Assembly (NCBI RefSeq): GCF_038502225.1
Contig: NC_091352.1
Location: 25,339,090-25,403,089 of the forward strand
Direction: 5' to 3'
Source: Cherax quadricarinatus
Lineage: Eukaryota > Arthropoda > Malacostraca > Decapoda > Parastacidae
Length of the DNA: 64,000 nt
Under the pieces are notes generated by a model. That model searched no databases. It saw only the letters and a list, made by a program, of their open reading frames with translations, and was not told where the DNA came from. Within the stretch, counting starts at the first letter, position 1. Every line of letters begins with the position of its first letter. A program made the position numbers and the translations under genes. This document shows, piece by piece, positions 1 through 13,673 of this stretch.

Positions 1-735
1 GATACTGCAACATTTATGGGTTGAGAAAGAGCGTATGATTGTGTGGATACTGCAACATTTATGGGTTGAGAAAGAGCGTATGATTGTGTGGATACTGCAA
101 CATTTATGGGTTGAGAAAGAGCGTATGATTGTGTGGATACTGCAACATTTATGGGTTGAGAAAGAGCGTATGATTGTGTGGATACTGCAACATTTATGGG
201 TTGAGAAAGAGCGTATGATTGTGTGGATACTGCAACATTTATGGGTTGAGAAAGAGCGTATGATTGTGTGGATACCGCAACATTTATGGGTTGAGAAAGA
301 GCGTATGATTGTGTGGATACTGCAACATTTATGGGTTGAGAAAGAGCGTCTGATTGTGTGGATACTTCAACATTTATGGGTTGAGAAAGAGCGTATGATT
401 GTGTGGATACTGCAACATTTATGGGTTGAGAAAGAGCGTATGATTGTGTGGATACTGCAACATTTATGGGTTGAGAAAGAGCGTATGATTGTGTGGATAC
501 TGCAACATTTATGGGTTGAGAAAGAGCGTCTGATTGTGTGGATACTGCAACATTTATGGGTTGAGAAAGAGCGTATGATTGTGTGGATACTGCAACATTT
601 ATGGGTTGAGAAAGAGCGTATGATTGTGTGGATACTGCAACATTTATGGGTTGAGAAAGAGCGTATGATTGTGTGGATACTGCAACATTTATGGGTTGAG
701 AAAGAGCGTATGATTGTGTGGATACTGGAACATTT
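1..735. repeat. 45-bp minisatellite (about 16 copies, open at left edge)
   Basis: The unit starting GATACTGCAACATTTATGGG repeats every 45 bp; copies at 1, 181 and 361 are in exact register. Only a few substitutions occur (for example the C at 276 and the C at 350), so the array is young or well homogenised. Because 45 is divisible by three, it stays open as a 15-residue peptide repeat, which I do not treat as a gene. The array continues beyond the left edge. Confidence 0.97.
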
Positions 736-771
736 TAGCTGATGTTGCATTTTTATGGAAAAAAGAAGAAA

Positions 772-862
772 AAACATAAAACCGTGGCTGGAACAATACA
801 CAAATAACCCGCACATAGGAGACGTAGCTTTTGAAGACGTTTCGGTCCGACTTGGACAATAT
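772..862 (-). repeat. Dispersed repeat with GGACCGAAACG motif
   Basis: On the minus strand this reads through GTCCAAGTCGGACCGAAACG and then a GTGCGGGTTATTTGTGTA-like segment. A diverged plus-strand relative lies at 4,397-4,475 (GTCAGACCAAAACGTCG followed by a similar GTGCCGGTTATTTCTGTAC segment). The GUCC/GGAC stem followed by CGAAAC recalls the 3' half of a hammerhead core, but I see no matching CUGANGA here. It is probably a fragment of a larger dispersed element. Confidence 0.6.
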
Positions 863-1499
863 ACAAAACACTCTGGTATAAAAAGCGTCTTCTGAAACAG
901 ACGTCTGCAGAGCAAGCTAGAAGATTAAGTAAATGGTCTTCTTCTGGCTACTGGCCTGAGTCTGGTTTCGTAACAAGACGTTGGATTATATTATATTTCA
1001 GTTATACAGGCTATTATTTACCCCTTTTCAATATTAATAAGGATCCCAACTGAATGAACTCAAAATAATAAATTAAAATTTAAGATTTTTACTAGTACAG
1101 TCGTCTAGAGGAGTATATATACAGAATTAAAATATTTGACATAAATATATATCTGGTATACCTTCAGTAATTAAGAAGGCAATAACTTATATGCAAATAA
1201 GTGAAAATAAGACTATAAACTCAAATCCAGTGATGTCTCCATGTTCCCAGACTTAGATTTGCACTGACAAGTACACACAGATAACTGCGTGTCAGGAAGT
1301 GTCAAATAGTACGTTCCATCTCACCTACGGAGACGTTCTATACCAACCACTAAGTAACCCACAAGGGTTGACAAGGCAGGTTAAGGTAGCTGAACCAACA
1401 AAATAATCACCGGAGTAAGAGTGAACTCGAAGGGATACTTAAAAGAGGAAATCAGCTGCCAGAGAGAGGGTTTGATGTGTCTCCTAAGAGAGGGCAGGA
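863..1499. other. No gene recognised
   Basis: AT-rich DNA with no long ORF, no clear tandem structure and no motif that I can assign. Confidence 0.6.
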
Positions 1500-1667
1500 T
1501 TATTATTATTATAATTAAGGGGGAAGCGCTAAACCCGGAGGATTATACAGCGCCTGGGGGGGGGGATGTGGAAGGCATTCAGGCTTAATTCGGGGAACTG
1601 GAGCACAGATCCAATTCCCTAAATCAAGAGCCCCTCACCAACATCAAGGAACCTTCCTTGAGGGGCC
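1500..1667 (+). repeat. Dispersed repeat family 1, copy 1
   Basis: Starts with a (TTA)n-like run, then GGGGAAGCGCTAAACCCGGA, a G-run, and CCCTAAATCAAGAGCCCCTC. It ends in a short inverted pair (AAGGAACCTTCCTT). A second copy at 19,508-19,659 matches closely in the same orientation. The family is short, non-coding and SINE-sized, with no obvious tRNA A/B boxes. I associate it with decapod genomes from memory only. Confidence 0.8.
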
Positions 1668-1959
1668 AGAGAGGGCAGGAGGCAACTCAGTGAGACATAC
1701 CCAGCATCCCCAACACTTGGTGTGATCATGTGACTCGTGGCAACCCCAGTGATTCAAACAAGCTGACAATAGGTTAACAAGAGTTAAGCCAATTATACAA
1801 CTAAATATATCTTACCTAATTTACACAAGCTAGATCAAATAAAAATATTGAGTAAGATATTTTCATTTTAGCTAATAATGAAAATTTGTCCGATATAAAA
1901 TTATATGATAATAAAATATATAGAGAATATTAAATATACTGTGTCCAGTTCTGGGGCGC
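1668..1959. other. AT-rich spacer
   Basis: Contains no ORF or repeat that I can identify. Confidence 0.6.
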
Positions 1960-2165
1960 AACACACACTAACATACGAGAGTGAGGGAGGCGGTATATTT
2001 ATAGGTGAGAGGGACAGGGACGGGACAAAGAGAGGAAGAAAGAAGGAAGTGGAGAAGTCAAGATAGAGGTAACACTGGCAGTATAAGTAGCAGTGGTAGT
2101 AGAAAGTATAAGTAGCAGTGGTAGTAGAAAGTAGGGGAGTAGTTTCTCGTGGCACAAAAGACAGA
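1960..2165 (-). repeat. Polypyrimidine-strand dispersed repeat (inverted partner of 4,205-4,400)
   Basis: The minus strand carries CTACTTTCTACTACCACTGC, then ACTTCTCCACTTCCTTCTTT and a CCCTGTCCCTCTC stretch ending near a TATAAATATA segment. The plus strand at 4,205-4,400 has the same order of words (CTACTTTCTACTACCA, CTTCTCCACTTCCTTCTTTC, CCTGTCCCTATCGCATATTT). The two copies are inverted around the SINE/32-bp array. The ORF here on the minus strand is low complexity and not a gene. Confidence 0.7.
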
Positions 2166-2199
2166 AAGGGGAGTGAATGGAAGCAATAGAAGTGGTGGA

Positions 2200-2211
2200 A
2201 ATAGTAGTAGT

Positions 2212-2257
<46 letters not shown>
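2200..2257. repeat. (TAG)n microsatellite
   Basis: Near-perfect trinucleotide run adjoining the purine-rich dispersed repeat. Confidence 0.95.
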
Positions 2258-2376
2258 AGGTAGAAGTGGAGTAAATCTAAGGAGAATAAGTAGGGAGAGG
2301 AGATGAGAAGATCAGGTCAAGTTATGAGTGTTCTGAAGTTTGGAGCATTTGGCAATGTCATGATAAAGGAAGGTAT

Positions 2377-2530
2377 TGGTGTCCCATAGCTCGGTCACTA
2401 GCGCACTCACCTCACACACTAGGCCCGGGGTTCGAATCTCCTCTGGTATGGTTGGAAAACATTATGGAATGTGTTTCCATAAGACACCTACTGTCCCTGT
2501 CCCTGTTCACCAGTTAGTTCAAAACCGATG
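2377..2530 (+). mobile_element. tRNA-derived SINE, 5' part
   Basis: Contains an A-box-like TAGCTCGGTCACTAGCGC (2,387-2,404) and a B-box GGTTCGAATC (2,429-2,438) at tRNA-like spacing. This is the expected RNA polymerase III internal promoter of a tRNA-derived SINE. The body continues to TTCACCAGTTAG and then enters CCTGGGTGTTAGTGGACTGG, which is the monomer of the following array. The 3' part of the same type of element appears after the array at 4,003. The minus-strand SINE at 37,362-37,672 has the uninterrupted order. Confidence 0.8.
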
Positions 2531-4002
2531 CCTGGGTGTTAGTGGACTGGTGTGGGTCGCATCCTGGGTGTTAGTAGTCTGGTGTGGGTCGCATCCTGGG
2601 TGTTAGTGGTCTGGTGTGGGTCGCATCCTGGGTGTTAGTGGTCTGGTGTGGGTCGCATCCTGGGTGTTAGTAGTCTGGTGTGGGTCGCATCCTGGGTGTT
2701 AGTAGTCTGGTGTGGGTCGCATCCTGGGTGTTAGTGGACTGGTGTGGGTCGCATCCTGGGTGTTAGTAGTCCGGTGTGGGTCGCATCCTGGGTGTTAGTA
2801 GTCTGGTGTGGGTCGCATCCTGGGTGTTAGTGGTCTGGTGTGGGTCGCATCCTGGGTGTTAGTAGTCCTGTGTGGGTCGCATCCTGGGTGTTAGTAGTCT
2901 GGTGTTGGTCGCATCCTGGGTGTTAGTGGACTGGTGTGGGTCGCATCCTGGGTGTTAGTAGTCTGGTGTGGGTCGCATCCTGGGTGTTAGTAGTCTGGTG
3001 TGGGTCGCATCCTGGGTGTTAGTAGTCTGGTGTGGGTCGCATCCTGGGTGTTAGTGGTCTGGTGTGGGTCGCATCCTTGGTGTTAGTGGTCTGGAGTGGG
3101 TCGCATCCTGGGTGTTAGTGGACTGGTGTGGGTCGCATCCTGGGTGTTAGTAGTCTGGTGTGGGTCGCATCCTGGGTGTTAGTAGTCTGGTGTGGGTCGC
3201 ATCCTGGGTGTTAGTGGTCTGGTGTGGGTCGCATCCTTGGTGTTAGTAGTCTGGTGTGGGTCGCATCCTGGGTGTTAGTGGTCTGGTGTGGGTCGCATCC
3301 TGGGTATTAGTGGACTGGTGTGGGTCGCATCCTGGGTGTTAGTGGTCTGGTGTGGGTCGCATCCTGGGTGTTAGTAGTCTGGTGTGGGTCGCATCCTGGG
3401 TGTTAGTGGACTGGTGTGGGTCACATCCTGGGTGTTAGTGGACTGGTGTGGGTCGCATCCTGGGTGTTAGTGGACTGGTGTGGGTCCCATCCTGGGTGTT
3501 AGTGGACTGGTGTGGGTCGCATCCTGGGTGTTAGTGGACTGGTGTGGGTCACATCCTGGGTGTTAGTGGACTGGTGTGGGTCGCATCCTGGGTGTTAGTG
3601 GACTGGTGTGGGTCCCATCCTGGGTGTTAGTGGACTGGTGTGGGTCGCATCCTGGGTGTTAGTGGACTGGTGTGGGTCACATCCTGGGTGTTAGTGGACT
3701 GGTGTGGGTCGCATACTGGGTGTTAGTGGACTGGTGTGGGTCGCATCCTGGGTGTTAGTGGACTGGTGTGGGTCACATCCTGGGTGTTAGTGGACTGGTG
3801 TGGGTCGCATCCTGGGTGTTAGTGGACTGGTGTGGGTCACATCCTGGGTGTTAGTGGACTGGTGTGGGTCGCATCCTGGGTGTTAGTGGACTGGTGTGGG
3901 TCGCATCCTGGGTGTTAGTGGACTGGTGTGGGTCACATCCTCGGTGTTAGTGGACTGGTGTGGGTCACATCCTGGGTGTTAGTGGACTGGTGTGGGTCGC
4001 AT
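2531..4002 (+). repeat. 32-bp minisatellite, 46 monomers, derived from SINE body
   Basis: The unit CCTGGGTGTTAGTGGACTGG plus TGTGGGTCGCAT repeats from 2,531 to 4,002, which is exactly 46 times 32 bp. There is therefore no net length change. Variation is by substitution only (GGACTGG/GGTCTGG/AGTCTGG, TCGCAT/TCACAT/TCCCAT). Left monomers carry mostly GTCTGG forms and right monomers mostly GGACTGG forms, so the array has internal domains. Confidence 0.95.
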
Positions 4003-4110
4003 CCTGGGACAAAACTGACCTAATTTGCAGGAAATGCTCAGCATAACAAGCGGCTTTCTATATAGTAGTATGTCACTGATGTCAGCTATGTCTGTATACC
4101 TTGTACATGT
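4003..4110 (+). mobile_element. SINE 3' part resuming after the array
   Basis: After the last monomer the sequence runs CCTGGGACAAAACTGACCTA to GCGGCTTTCTATATAGTAG and CTTGTACATGTAC, then into a (TTA)n tail. It reads as the continuation of the SINE body begun at 2,377. That suggests one SINE whose internal 32-bp segment was amplified. Confidence 0.65.
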
Positions 4111-4157
4111 ACTATTATTATTATTGTTATTATTATTATTATTATTATTACTGTTAT
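4111..4157. repeat. (TTA)n microsatellite at SINE 3' end
   Basis: Imperfect trinucleotide run directly after CTTGTACATGTAC, in the position expected for a SINE tail. Confidence 0.9.
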
Positions 4158-4204
4158 CTACAAATATAGTTGTGTATAAGAGATACTGCAACAAGTCAGC
4201 CTCA

Positions 4205-4400
4205 GAGAAGGCGCTAAAAACTACTCCCTCTACTTTCTACTACCAATACTACTTCTACTACTACTCCCACTACCACATTACCTCTCTCACTACTTCTCCA
4301 CTTCCTTCTTTCTTCCTCTCTCCGTCCGGTTCCTGTCCCTATCGCATATTTATATTGGCTCTCTCACTCTCGTGTATTAGCGTGACTTGTAAACGGTCCC
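4205..4400 (+). repeat. Polypyrimidine dispersed repeat (inverted partner of 1,960-2,165)
   Basis: Pyrimidine-rich segment sharing ordered words with the minus strand of 1,960-2,165. It leads directly into the CAGACCAAAACGTCG motif at 4,397-4,475. Confidence 0.7.
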
Positions 4401-4475
4401 TGTCAGACCAAAACGTCGTAATAAGTCTCCCTCTTTCATGTGCCGGTTATTTCTGTACATGTATGGAACAGGTTG
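4397..4475 (+). repeat. Dispersed repeat with GACCAAAACGTCG motif
   Basis: A diverged relative of 772-862 in the opposite orientation. It retains the GGTCC...AGACC pairing and the downstream GTGCCGGTTATTTCTGTAC segment. Confidence 0.55.
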
Positions 4476-4499
4476 TAGCTTTCTTAAAGACTATTTGAA

Positions 4500-4982
4500 A
4501 GGGCAAAGGAGCTCAAGTAAAGGTATTCAGGAGAGAGGGTGATTATTTTACTTTAAAGTACGCTTTAGACAGGGATTCATGATGTCACTAAGGCTGTTTA
4601 ACATATTTATAGAGGAGATGTGAAAGAAGTAAATGCTAGTGTACTGGGAAGAGGTAGCTGGATGAACGATAAAGAATCTAATACGAAGTGCGAGTTGCTG
4701 CTGATGTTTTCTGTGGATAACTCGGTCATTGGCAGAAAAGTTGCAAAGGTTGGTGGACAAGTTGGAAAGGTATGTAAACAAAAGAAAATTTAAAGTGAAT
4801 GAAGGAAAGAGTAAGGTAATGATAAATTGTATATCAGACTGGAAGGAGGAAGTATGAAGGAAGCGAATATATTCAGATATCTGGGAGTTGACTTTCTGGC
4901 AGACAATGTATTAGGGCTGAAGTGGAGTTATTGAGATGGTTTGGACATTTAGAGTGGATCAAGCAAAATACTATGACCAAGA
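4500..4982 (+). pseudogene. RTE-type LINE remnant, reverse-transcriptase C-terminal part
   Basis: Scattered frames retain words typical of the C-terminal half of RTE-clade reverse transcriptases. They include a LFNIFIE-like stretch, KVNEGKSKVM around 4,793-4,822, a FRYLGVDF-like stretch near 4,875 and LRWFGHLEW near 4,931-4,957. No continuous frame remains. A second RTE fragment with the complementary N-terminal part lies at 39,037-40,115 on the minus strand. The remnant stops at about 4,982, where CR1 coding sequence starts on the same strand. The ORF crossing this junction is a chance fusion. Confidence 0.65.
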
Positions 4983-6925
4983 GGTGTGGGGAGGCAATAA
5001 CTAAGTGCGCCAGAGAATGGAAAAAGTACAGAAGGAAAAGGACACAGGAAAATAAAGAGATTAGTCTAAAAGCCAGAAACATGTATGCACGGATAAGGAG
5101 GGAAGCCCAGCGACAGTATGAAAACGGCATAGCAACGAAAGTCAAGTCTGAGCCGAAGCTGTTGTATAGCCACATCAGGAGGAAGACAATAGTCAAAGAC
5201 CAGGTAATCAGGCTGAGGAAGGAAGGTGGGGAACTCACAAGAAACGACCAAGAAGTATGTGAGAAGCTCAACATGAGATTTAAGCAAGTATTTACAGTGG
5301 AGGCAGAAAGGACTCAGGTATGTTAGAACAGGAGGGTACACCAACAAGGGATATACAAAAACATACTGAGGTATCAAGTTCGCTAAACGAACTTGATACC
5401 TCAAAAGCGGTGGGACCAGACAACATCTCTCAATGGGTCCTTAGAGAGGAAGCAGAGACGCTGTGTGTGTCACAACAATTTTCAACATATCCATTTCAAC
5501 TGGGCAAATTCCTGAGGTATGGAAGATGGCAAATGTAGTCCCCACTTTTAAGAAATGAGACAGTCACGAGGCACTAAACTACAGACCAGTGCCACTGACG
5601 TGTATAGCATGCAAAGTCATGGAGAAGATTATCAGGAGGAGAGTGGTGGAGCACCTAGAAGAGAATAAGCTTAAAAACGACAACCAGCACGAATGCAAGG
5701 AAGGAAAATCCTGTATCGCAAACCTAGTGGAGATTTATGACAAGGCAACTGCAGTAAGACACGAGAGAGAGGGGTGAGTACACCGCATTTTCTTGGACTG
5801 CAGGAATGCCATCGACAGAGTTCCTCACAAGAGAGAGATTAGTGCAAATGCTATGATCAGGCAAGCATAACAGGAAGGGCACTGCATAGGATCAGAGAAT
5901 ACCTGCCAGGGAGGCAACAATGAGTCATGGTACGTGACGAGGTGTCAAAGAGGGCGCCTGTGACGAGCGGGGTTCCACAGGGGTCAGTCCGAAGACCTGT
6001 GTTGTTTTTGGTATATGTGAATGCCATGACGGAGGAATAGACTCAGGAGTGTCCCTGTTTTGCAGATGATGTGATGCTAATAAGTAGAATTAAATCGGAT
6101 GATGGGTCAGGCAGGATTTCAAAGAGACCTGATCAGGCTGTAAGCCTGGTCCAACAACTGGTTTCTCGAATTTAATCCCGCAAAATGTAAAATCATGAAG
6201 ATCGGGGAAGGACAAAGAAGACTGCAGACAGAGTATGGGCTAGGTGGCCAAAGACTGCAAACTTCACTCAAGGAAGAGGATCTTGGGGTGAGTATAATAC
6301 CAGCATATCTCCTGAGGCGCACTTCAACCAGATAACCGCTGCATTATATGGGCGCCTGGCAAACCTGAGAATAGTGTTCCGATACCTCAGTAAGAAATCG
6401 TTCAAGACCCTGTTCACCATATCCGTCAGGCCCATACTGGAGTATGCAACACCAGTTTGGAGCGCACACCTGGTCAAACAAATCAAGAAATTAGAGAAAG
6501 TGCAATGGTTTGCAACAAGGCTAGTTTCAGAGCTAAGTGGAACGTTCTATGTAGAAAGGTTTAAGGAAATCGGCCTGACGACACTGGAGGACTTGAGGGT
6601 CAGGAGAGACATAATAAAAACATACAAAATACTCCGCGGAATTGACAGGATGTTCCAGAGAGGGGACACAGAAACAAGGGGTCACAATTGGAAGTTGAAG
6701 ACTCAGATGAGTCAAAGGGATGTTAGGAAATATTTCTTTAGTCACAGAGTTGTCAGGAAGTGGAATAGTCTGGCAAGCGACGTAGTGGAGGCAGGAACCA
6801 TACATAGTTTTAAAACGAGGTATGATAAAGCTCATGGAGCAGGAAGAGAGAGGACCCAGTAGCGACCAGTGAAGAGGCAGGGTCAGGAGCTATGATTCGA
6901 CCCCTGCAACTGCAAATAAGTGAGT
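4983..6925 (+). mobile_element. CR1/jockey-like LINE copy A (5'-truncated, degenerate)
   Basis: Begins within ORF2 at the linker before the reverse transcriptase (CAREWKKYRRKRTQENKEIS at about 5,008-5,067). It continues through the palm region, the thumb-like C-terminal domain and a short 3' UTR. The endonuclease and ORF1 are missing. Reverse-transcriptase words include GPDNISQWVLREEAE (about 5,413) and SGVPQGSV-like DNA near 5,970. The FADD region near 6,060 is shifted by an inserted base. Several stops and frameshifts (near 5,540, 5,775, 6,040 and 6,130) make it inactive. The 3' end GACCCCTGCAACTGCAAATA runs into GTGAGTACACACA and then a (CA)n run. Confidence 0.88.
6374..6862 (+). pseudogene. 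LINE ORF2 C-terminal domain (copy A)
   Basis: The longest intact frame in copy A (162 codons). It covers the region after the reverse transcriptase: RPILEYATPVWSAHLVKQIK, an ATRLV.EL..T..VERF.EIGLTTLEDLRVRRD segment, then RKYFFSHRVVRKWNSLASDVVEAGTIHSFK. The same block ends copies B, C, D, E and F and the minus-strand copies. In family terms it follows the FADD palm motif and lies before the stop codon. There is no independent start, so it is a surviving piece of ORF2. Confidence 0.85.
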
Positions 6926-10275
<3,350 letters not shown>

Positions 10276-10496
10276 ATATACAGACACACAAACATACACA
10301 AAGGTGAGTACACACATGTATGTACGAATATATGTATATAGGTATATATGTTTCATTATCATTTAAAATCGTTAAATATTTTTAAGTTCGTAATATATAT
10401 TAAAAAATCGAGGCGATAACTTCTTACAGACACTCTCTCGCATTTCATTACTTCTACAAGGGAGATGCATTAAGTTTGTTGTAATTCACACCACTC
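10276..10496. other. Spacer after copy B
   Basis: TA-rich, with a short TGTATGTACGAATATATGTA stretch. Nothing else is recognised. Confidence 0.6.
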
Positions 10497-10600
10497 TCGT
10501 TGATTGGTCAACCCCGAGAGGAAACCTCACTAATTGATTGGTCAACCCCGAGGGGAAACCTCACTAATTGATTGATCAACCCCGAGGGGAAATACTCGAT
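10497..10600. repeat. 34-bp direct repeat, 3 copies
   Basis: Three copies of a unit containing GATTGGTCAACCCCGAGGGG and AAACCTCACTAAT. The third diverges after AAATACTC. Confidence 0.9.
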
Positions 10601-10729
10601 TCTGAATACGAGCCAAAACCAATCATTTATATTGGCCGACGATCTGGATGGGATCCGAGCGGCTCCTTTCTTTCTTAACTGGAGGAGTTGATGACAGATT
10701 ATTGGTACTGAGGGTGAAGATCAGTTTTT

Positions 10730-11100
10730 GTCGTGGTAGTGGTGGTTGTTGTTGTGGTGTTAGTAGTAGTGGTGGAGGTAATGGTTGTTTTGGTAGTGGC
10801 TCAGTTTTGGCGGTGGTGGTAGTGTTGAGAGTAATGATGAAGGTGATGTTAGTGGTATTGTTGGTAGTGGTGTAAGTGGTGTTGGCAGAGATCGTAGGGG
10901 TTGTGCTGGTGATTGCGGTGATACTTTTAATGCCCCTGGAGATTGGAGGAGGTGGTGGTGATAGTGGTGATGTTGAAGTTGTGGTGGGAAAGGTGGAAGT
11001 AGTTGTCAGTGTAGTATTGGTTGTCACTGTAGTGGTTGTTGACAATGTCATGGTGGTTGTGGTTGTAACAGTGGTGGTGATGGTGTTCGTAGAGGATGTC
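10730..11100. repeat. GTT/GGT-rich low-complexity tract
   Basis: Imperfect GTT, GTG and GGT triplet runs. The Thr-rich minus-strand ORF and the Val/Gly-rich plus-strand ORFs are consequences of this composition and have no recognisable domain. Confidence 0.85.
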
Positions 11101-11361
11101 AAATCCTGAAAGTCTAATTTCAGCTTCTTGTCTTCTCAAAAGCCAACGAATTTTGATTTTTTTTAATGATTCTTTCTAAACGAAAAAATCCTCTCAGTCG
11201 TACATTAATTTCACTCCGTTCCAGATCATGGAAGCATCCACTAATGGAAGCAGTCCTTTGTGCTAAGAAAATGGCAATTTTTTTTATCAGCCAGTAAATG
11301 CGTCTTTTTAGTCACCTCAGGAAGCTTTGCCAGTTTAGAGAAGCTGGATTCATTATCTGTA
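11101..11361. other. Unassigned AT-rich sequence
   Basis: No gene or repeat seen beyond short A/T runs. Confidence 0.55.
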
Positions 11362-11433
11362 GGCTCAAGGCGTAGGCGTAGGCTCAAGGCGTAGGCGTAG
11401 GCGTAGGCTCAAAGCATAGGCGTAGGCTCAAGG
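11362..11433. repeat. Short GGCTCAAGGCGTAGGCGTA tandem repeat
   Basis: Irregular tandem array of GTAGGCTCAAGGC and GTAGGC units, about 70 bp. Confidence 0.85.
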
Positions 11434-11654
11434 TCCCAATGAAAAGTTTTATTTTTTGACCTCACCAAAATATCTGTGAGTTAGGTCAGCCATAAAATGA
11501 ATGACTCTTCCTTGTTTCAGAATGAAATTCTTACTTTTATGCAGTTTTTCCACCATTCCAGGAACGTGTTGATTTCTTCTCATTGTTCCACGGTGCTATA
11601 CATGAGGCTTTCCTTGATAACCAGGGAGCCTTTCAGTGGAAAAAGGAGCATAAA

Positions 11655-11745
11655 AATACCATACCATGGGCGGGGTTGGAGCCCGCAATCAGAGAGTCTC
11701 AAAACTCCAGACCAACGCGTTAAAACCACTGGGCCAGCTGGAGCA
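11655..11745 (-). mobile_element. tRNA-like SINE fragment (same family as 13,674-13,850)
   Basis: The minus strand reads CCAGCTGGCCCAGTGGTTTT, then GTTGGTCTGGAGTTTTGAGA and a B-box-like GCGGGCTCCAACCCC. This is the head of the same SINE that forms the inverted pair at 13,674-13,833. No tail is recognised. A degenerate B box suggests it is old. Confidence 0.7.
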
Positions 11746-11750
11746 TACTG

Positions 11751-12118
11751 AGTCTTACTCTAAATTCTTCTAACCATAATGTTATAATTCTTTAGATTAT
11801 ACTACTGCCGCTGATAACATTAAAAATTAACTTCAGAGAGAACATTAAGATCAGGGAGAATGTCTTCTAGCCATAACATATCAGTAAACAATCCCCTGGG
11901 TAAATATCATCTTTACTTCCCCCTATAATCTACCTTGTCAATAATTACTATTGTATATGCTGTGTGTTCATAAAGCGAAGTCAGGATTTTTTCTTAATTC
12001 ATTGTATTACTTAATAAATCTTTGAGGGCTATTGTGTTGCAGAGGTTTGTGCAAGGCTCAGACATCTGCAACACAATTTACTCTGTGCTGCCTCTTGTTC
12101 GTTTCTAAGTGGTAATTA
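11751..12118. other. Unassigned AT-rich sequence
   Basis: No gene, RNA or tandem structure seen. Confidence 0.55.
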
Positions 12119-12207
12119 TGCAGGCCAGGTGTGCAGGCCAGGTGTGCAGGCCAGGTGTGCAGGCCAGGTGTGCAGGCCAGGTGCGCAGGCCAAGTGTGCA
12201 GGCCAGT
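12119..12207. repeat. 13-bp minisatellite, about 7 copies
   Basis: Unit TGCAGGCCAGGTG, with the last copies slightly diverged (GTGCGCAGGCCAAG). Confidence 0.95.
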
Positions 12208-13673
12208 AGACTATACCTGTGTTCCTAACAACAGGGGTATACAAACTTCAAAGATCATAAAATGTGAATATAATGGTATCCCATAAAACTACGGTCACCT
12301 TCTACAACTTACATTAAGTTAACTATAATAGTCGTTAAATTTCTGTGATGATTTAGTTAATTAACCTGGTTGTGGTGTTTATATTAACAGCTTTCTTATA
12401 TATGGAATAACATCATTAAAGGCATTGTTATGTGCTGTTAAACCTTGTTCTTTTCATTCAAGGTTTAGTTTATATTAAACATGGGTAGTGTGGAAAATAC
12501 TGTATATATTTTCCAGAAATACAGTAGTTATATGTATATAGATGGCCATACTGTATTTAATAAAAATTATGTTATCGAAAATGGGAATCTGCGCCTGAGC
12601 GGAGAGGCACTCGCCATTGTTTTTTGAATTGAACAGAACGTTAGTGAATAATAATAAGAATTTTTCGTGCTCTAAAGGGTAAAATTGGGTTGACACCTCT
12701 CAAATAGGAGGCGAAATTGTTGGATGTGCATTCCTGCATAACTTGAGATATAAGGCGACTGGACAAGACAACTCCAGGAACCTCAGATAAGTCTGTTATA
12801 ACTCTGGCCAGTGTTATTTTCATGTATAGACAGTGAGGTTTTCTGAGTGTGATGCACCTTAGTCTCCAGTCAAATTGGTGAGTGATATTAAGATATATTC
12901 TCCTTCTGTTATGTAAATGTGTATATATATAATCATTTATTAATTTTAATAAACAGTCCACAAATTTATATATTTACCAGAATTCCTGGTGATGTATATT
13001 TCATTTGTAATTAATAGGTCCAGAGCAACTTGTGGATATGACAGTGGTAGGTATCGAAGGGGGACATTTTGTGCGACCTAGGTGTCCCAAATTCCTACTT
13101 GTCTAACTGATAAATAATAATTATCTTTGTTCATTTACTGTTATGTACATAATGATACATTCAGATAAATGTAATTTTCCATAGGTAGTGTTCAGTACCA
13201 GTGTTTTAGTTTTATTTGGTAAATGTTTTATTCAGTTCTTTGTTATTGTGTTTAGTTCATATTATGTTTTTGAACTACCATCTTGATATGAAGGTAATGA
13301 CCGCCATTAATATATTAAAACGATGGTGAAGATTGTCCACTTGTCTGTAAGAACTATATCATATGATTATTATTCATTCAATAAAACATTTTCATATTTC
13401 TGTAATGCTGGGAATTTATGTTTGGAAATATAATGCTGTAATGGGAATTAAATCAATGTTTCATCGTTGTAAGTATCATTTATTGTAGAGAAAATCCTAA
13501 ATTACATTAATTAATACCTTGACTATTCACTCTCCTCAGGGTCTCCCAGTCTTCTTTTCTGTGGTTTAGTAATTACTGTAAAGTTCTTTCCTTTTCTGGC
13601 TTCCATTCTTTTACGATGTTAAGTAGATATTTTATATAGGGTTCTTGTCACACCACCTTACTAGGCCGTGGAA
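12208..13673. other. Long AT-rich stretch, no feature recognised
   Basis: Both strands contain only short frames with no family signature. The small minus-strand ORFs near 12,475-12,961 have no motif, no codon-like pattern and no partner. This is the quietest stretch of the window. Confidence 0.55.

Noticed and set aside
35..742. 235-codon ORF of 15-residue repeats
   Set aside because: Produced by the 45-bp minisatellite and open at the window edge; no independent evidence of coding.
838..862. Possible hammerhead ribozyme at GTCCAAGTCGGACCGAAACG
   Set aside because: A stem and GAAAC are present, but the CUGANGA half of the core is absent.
2387..2440. Possible functional tRNA gene
   Set aside because: A and B boxes are present, but the flanks do not fold into acceptor and anticodon arms and the sequence continues into a SINE body; the same holds at 37,597-37,650 and 13,759-13,815.
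10623..11109. Thr-rich minus-strand ORF (159 codons) and Val-rich plus-strand ORFs
   Set aside because: Low-complexity GTT/GTG tract; composition alone explains them.
12475..12961. Small minus-strand ORFs in AT-rich DNA
   Set aside because: No motif, no conserved partner in the window, and lengths expected by chance.
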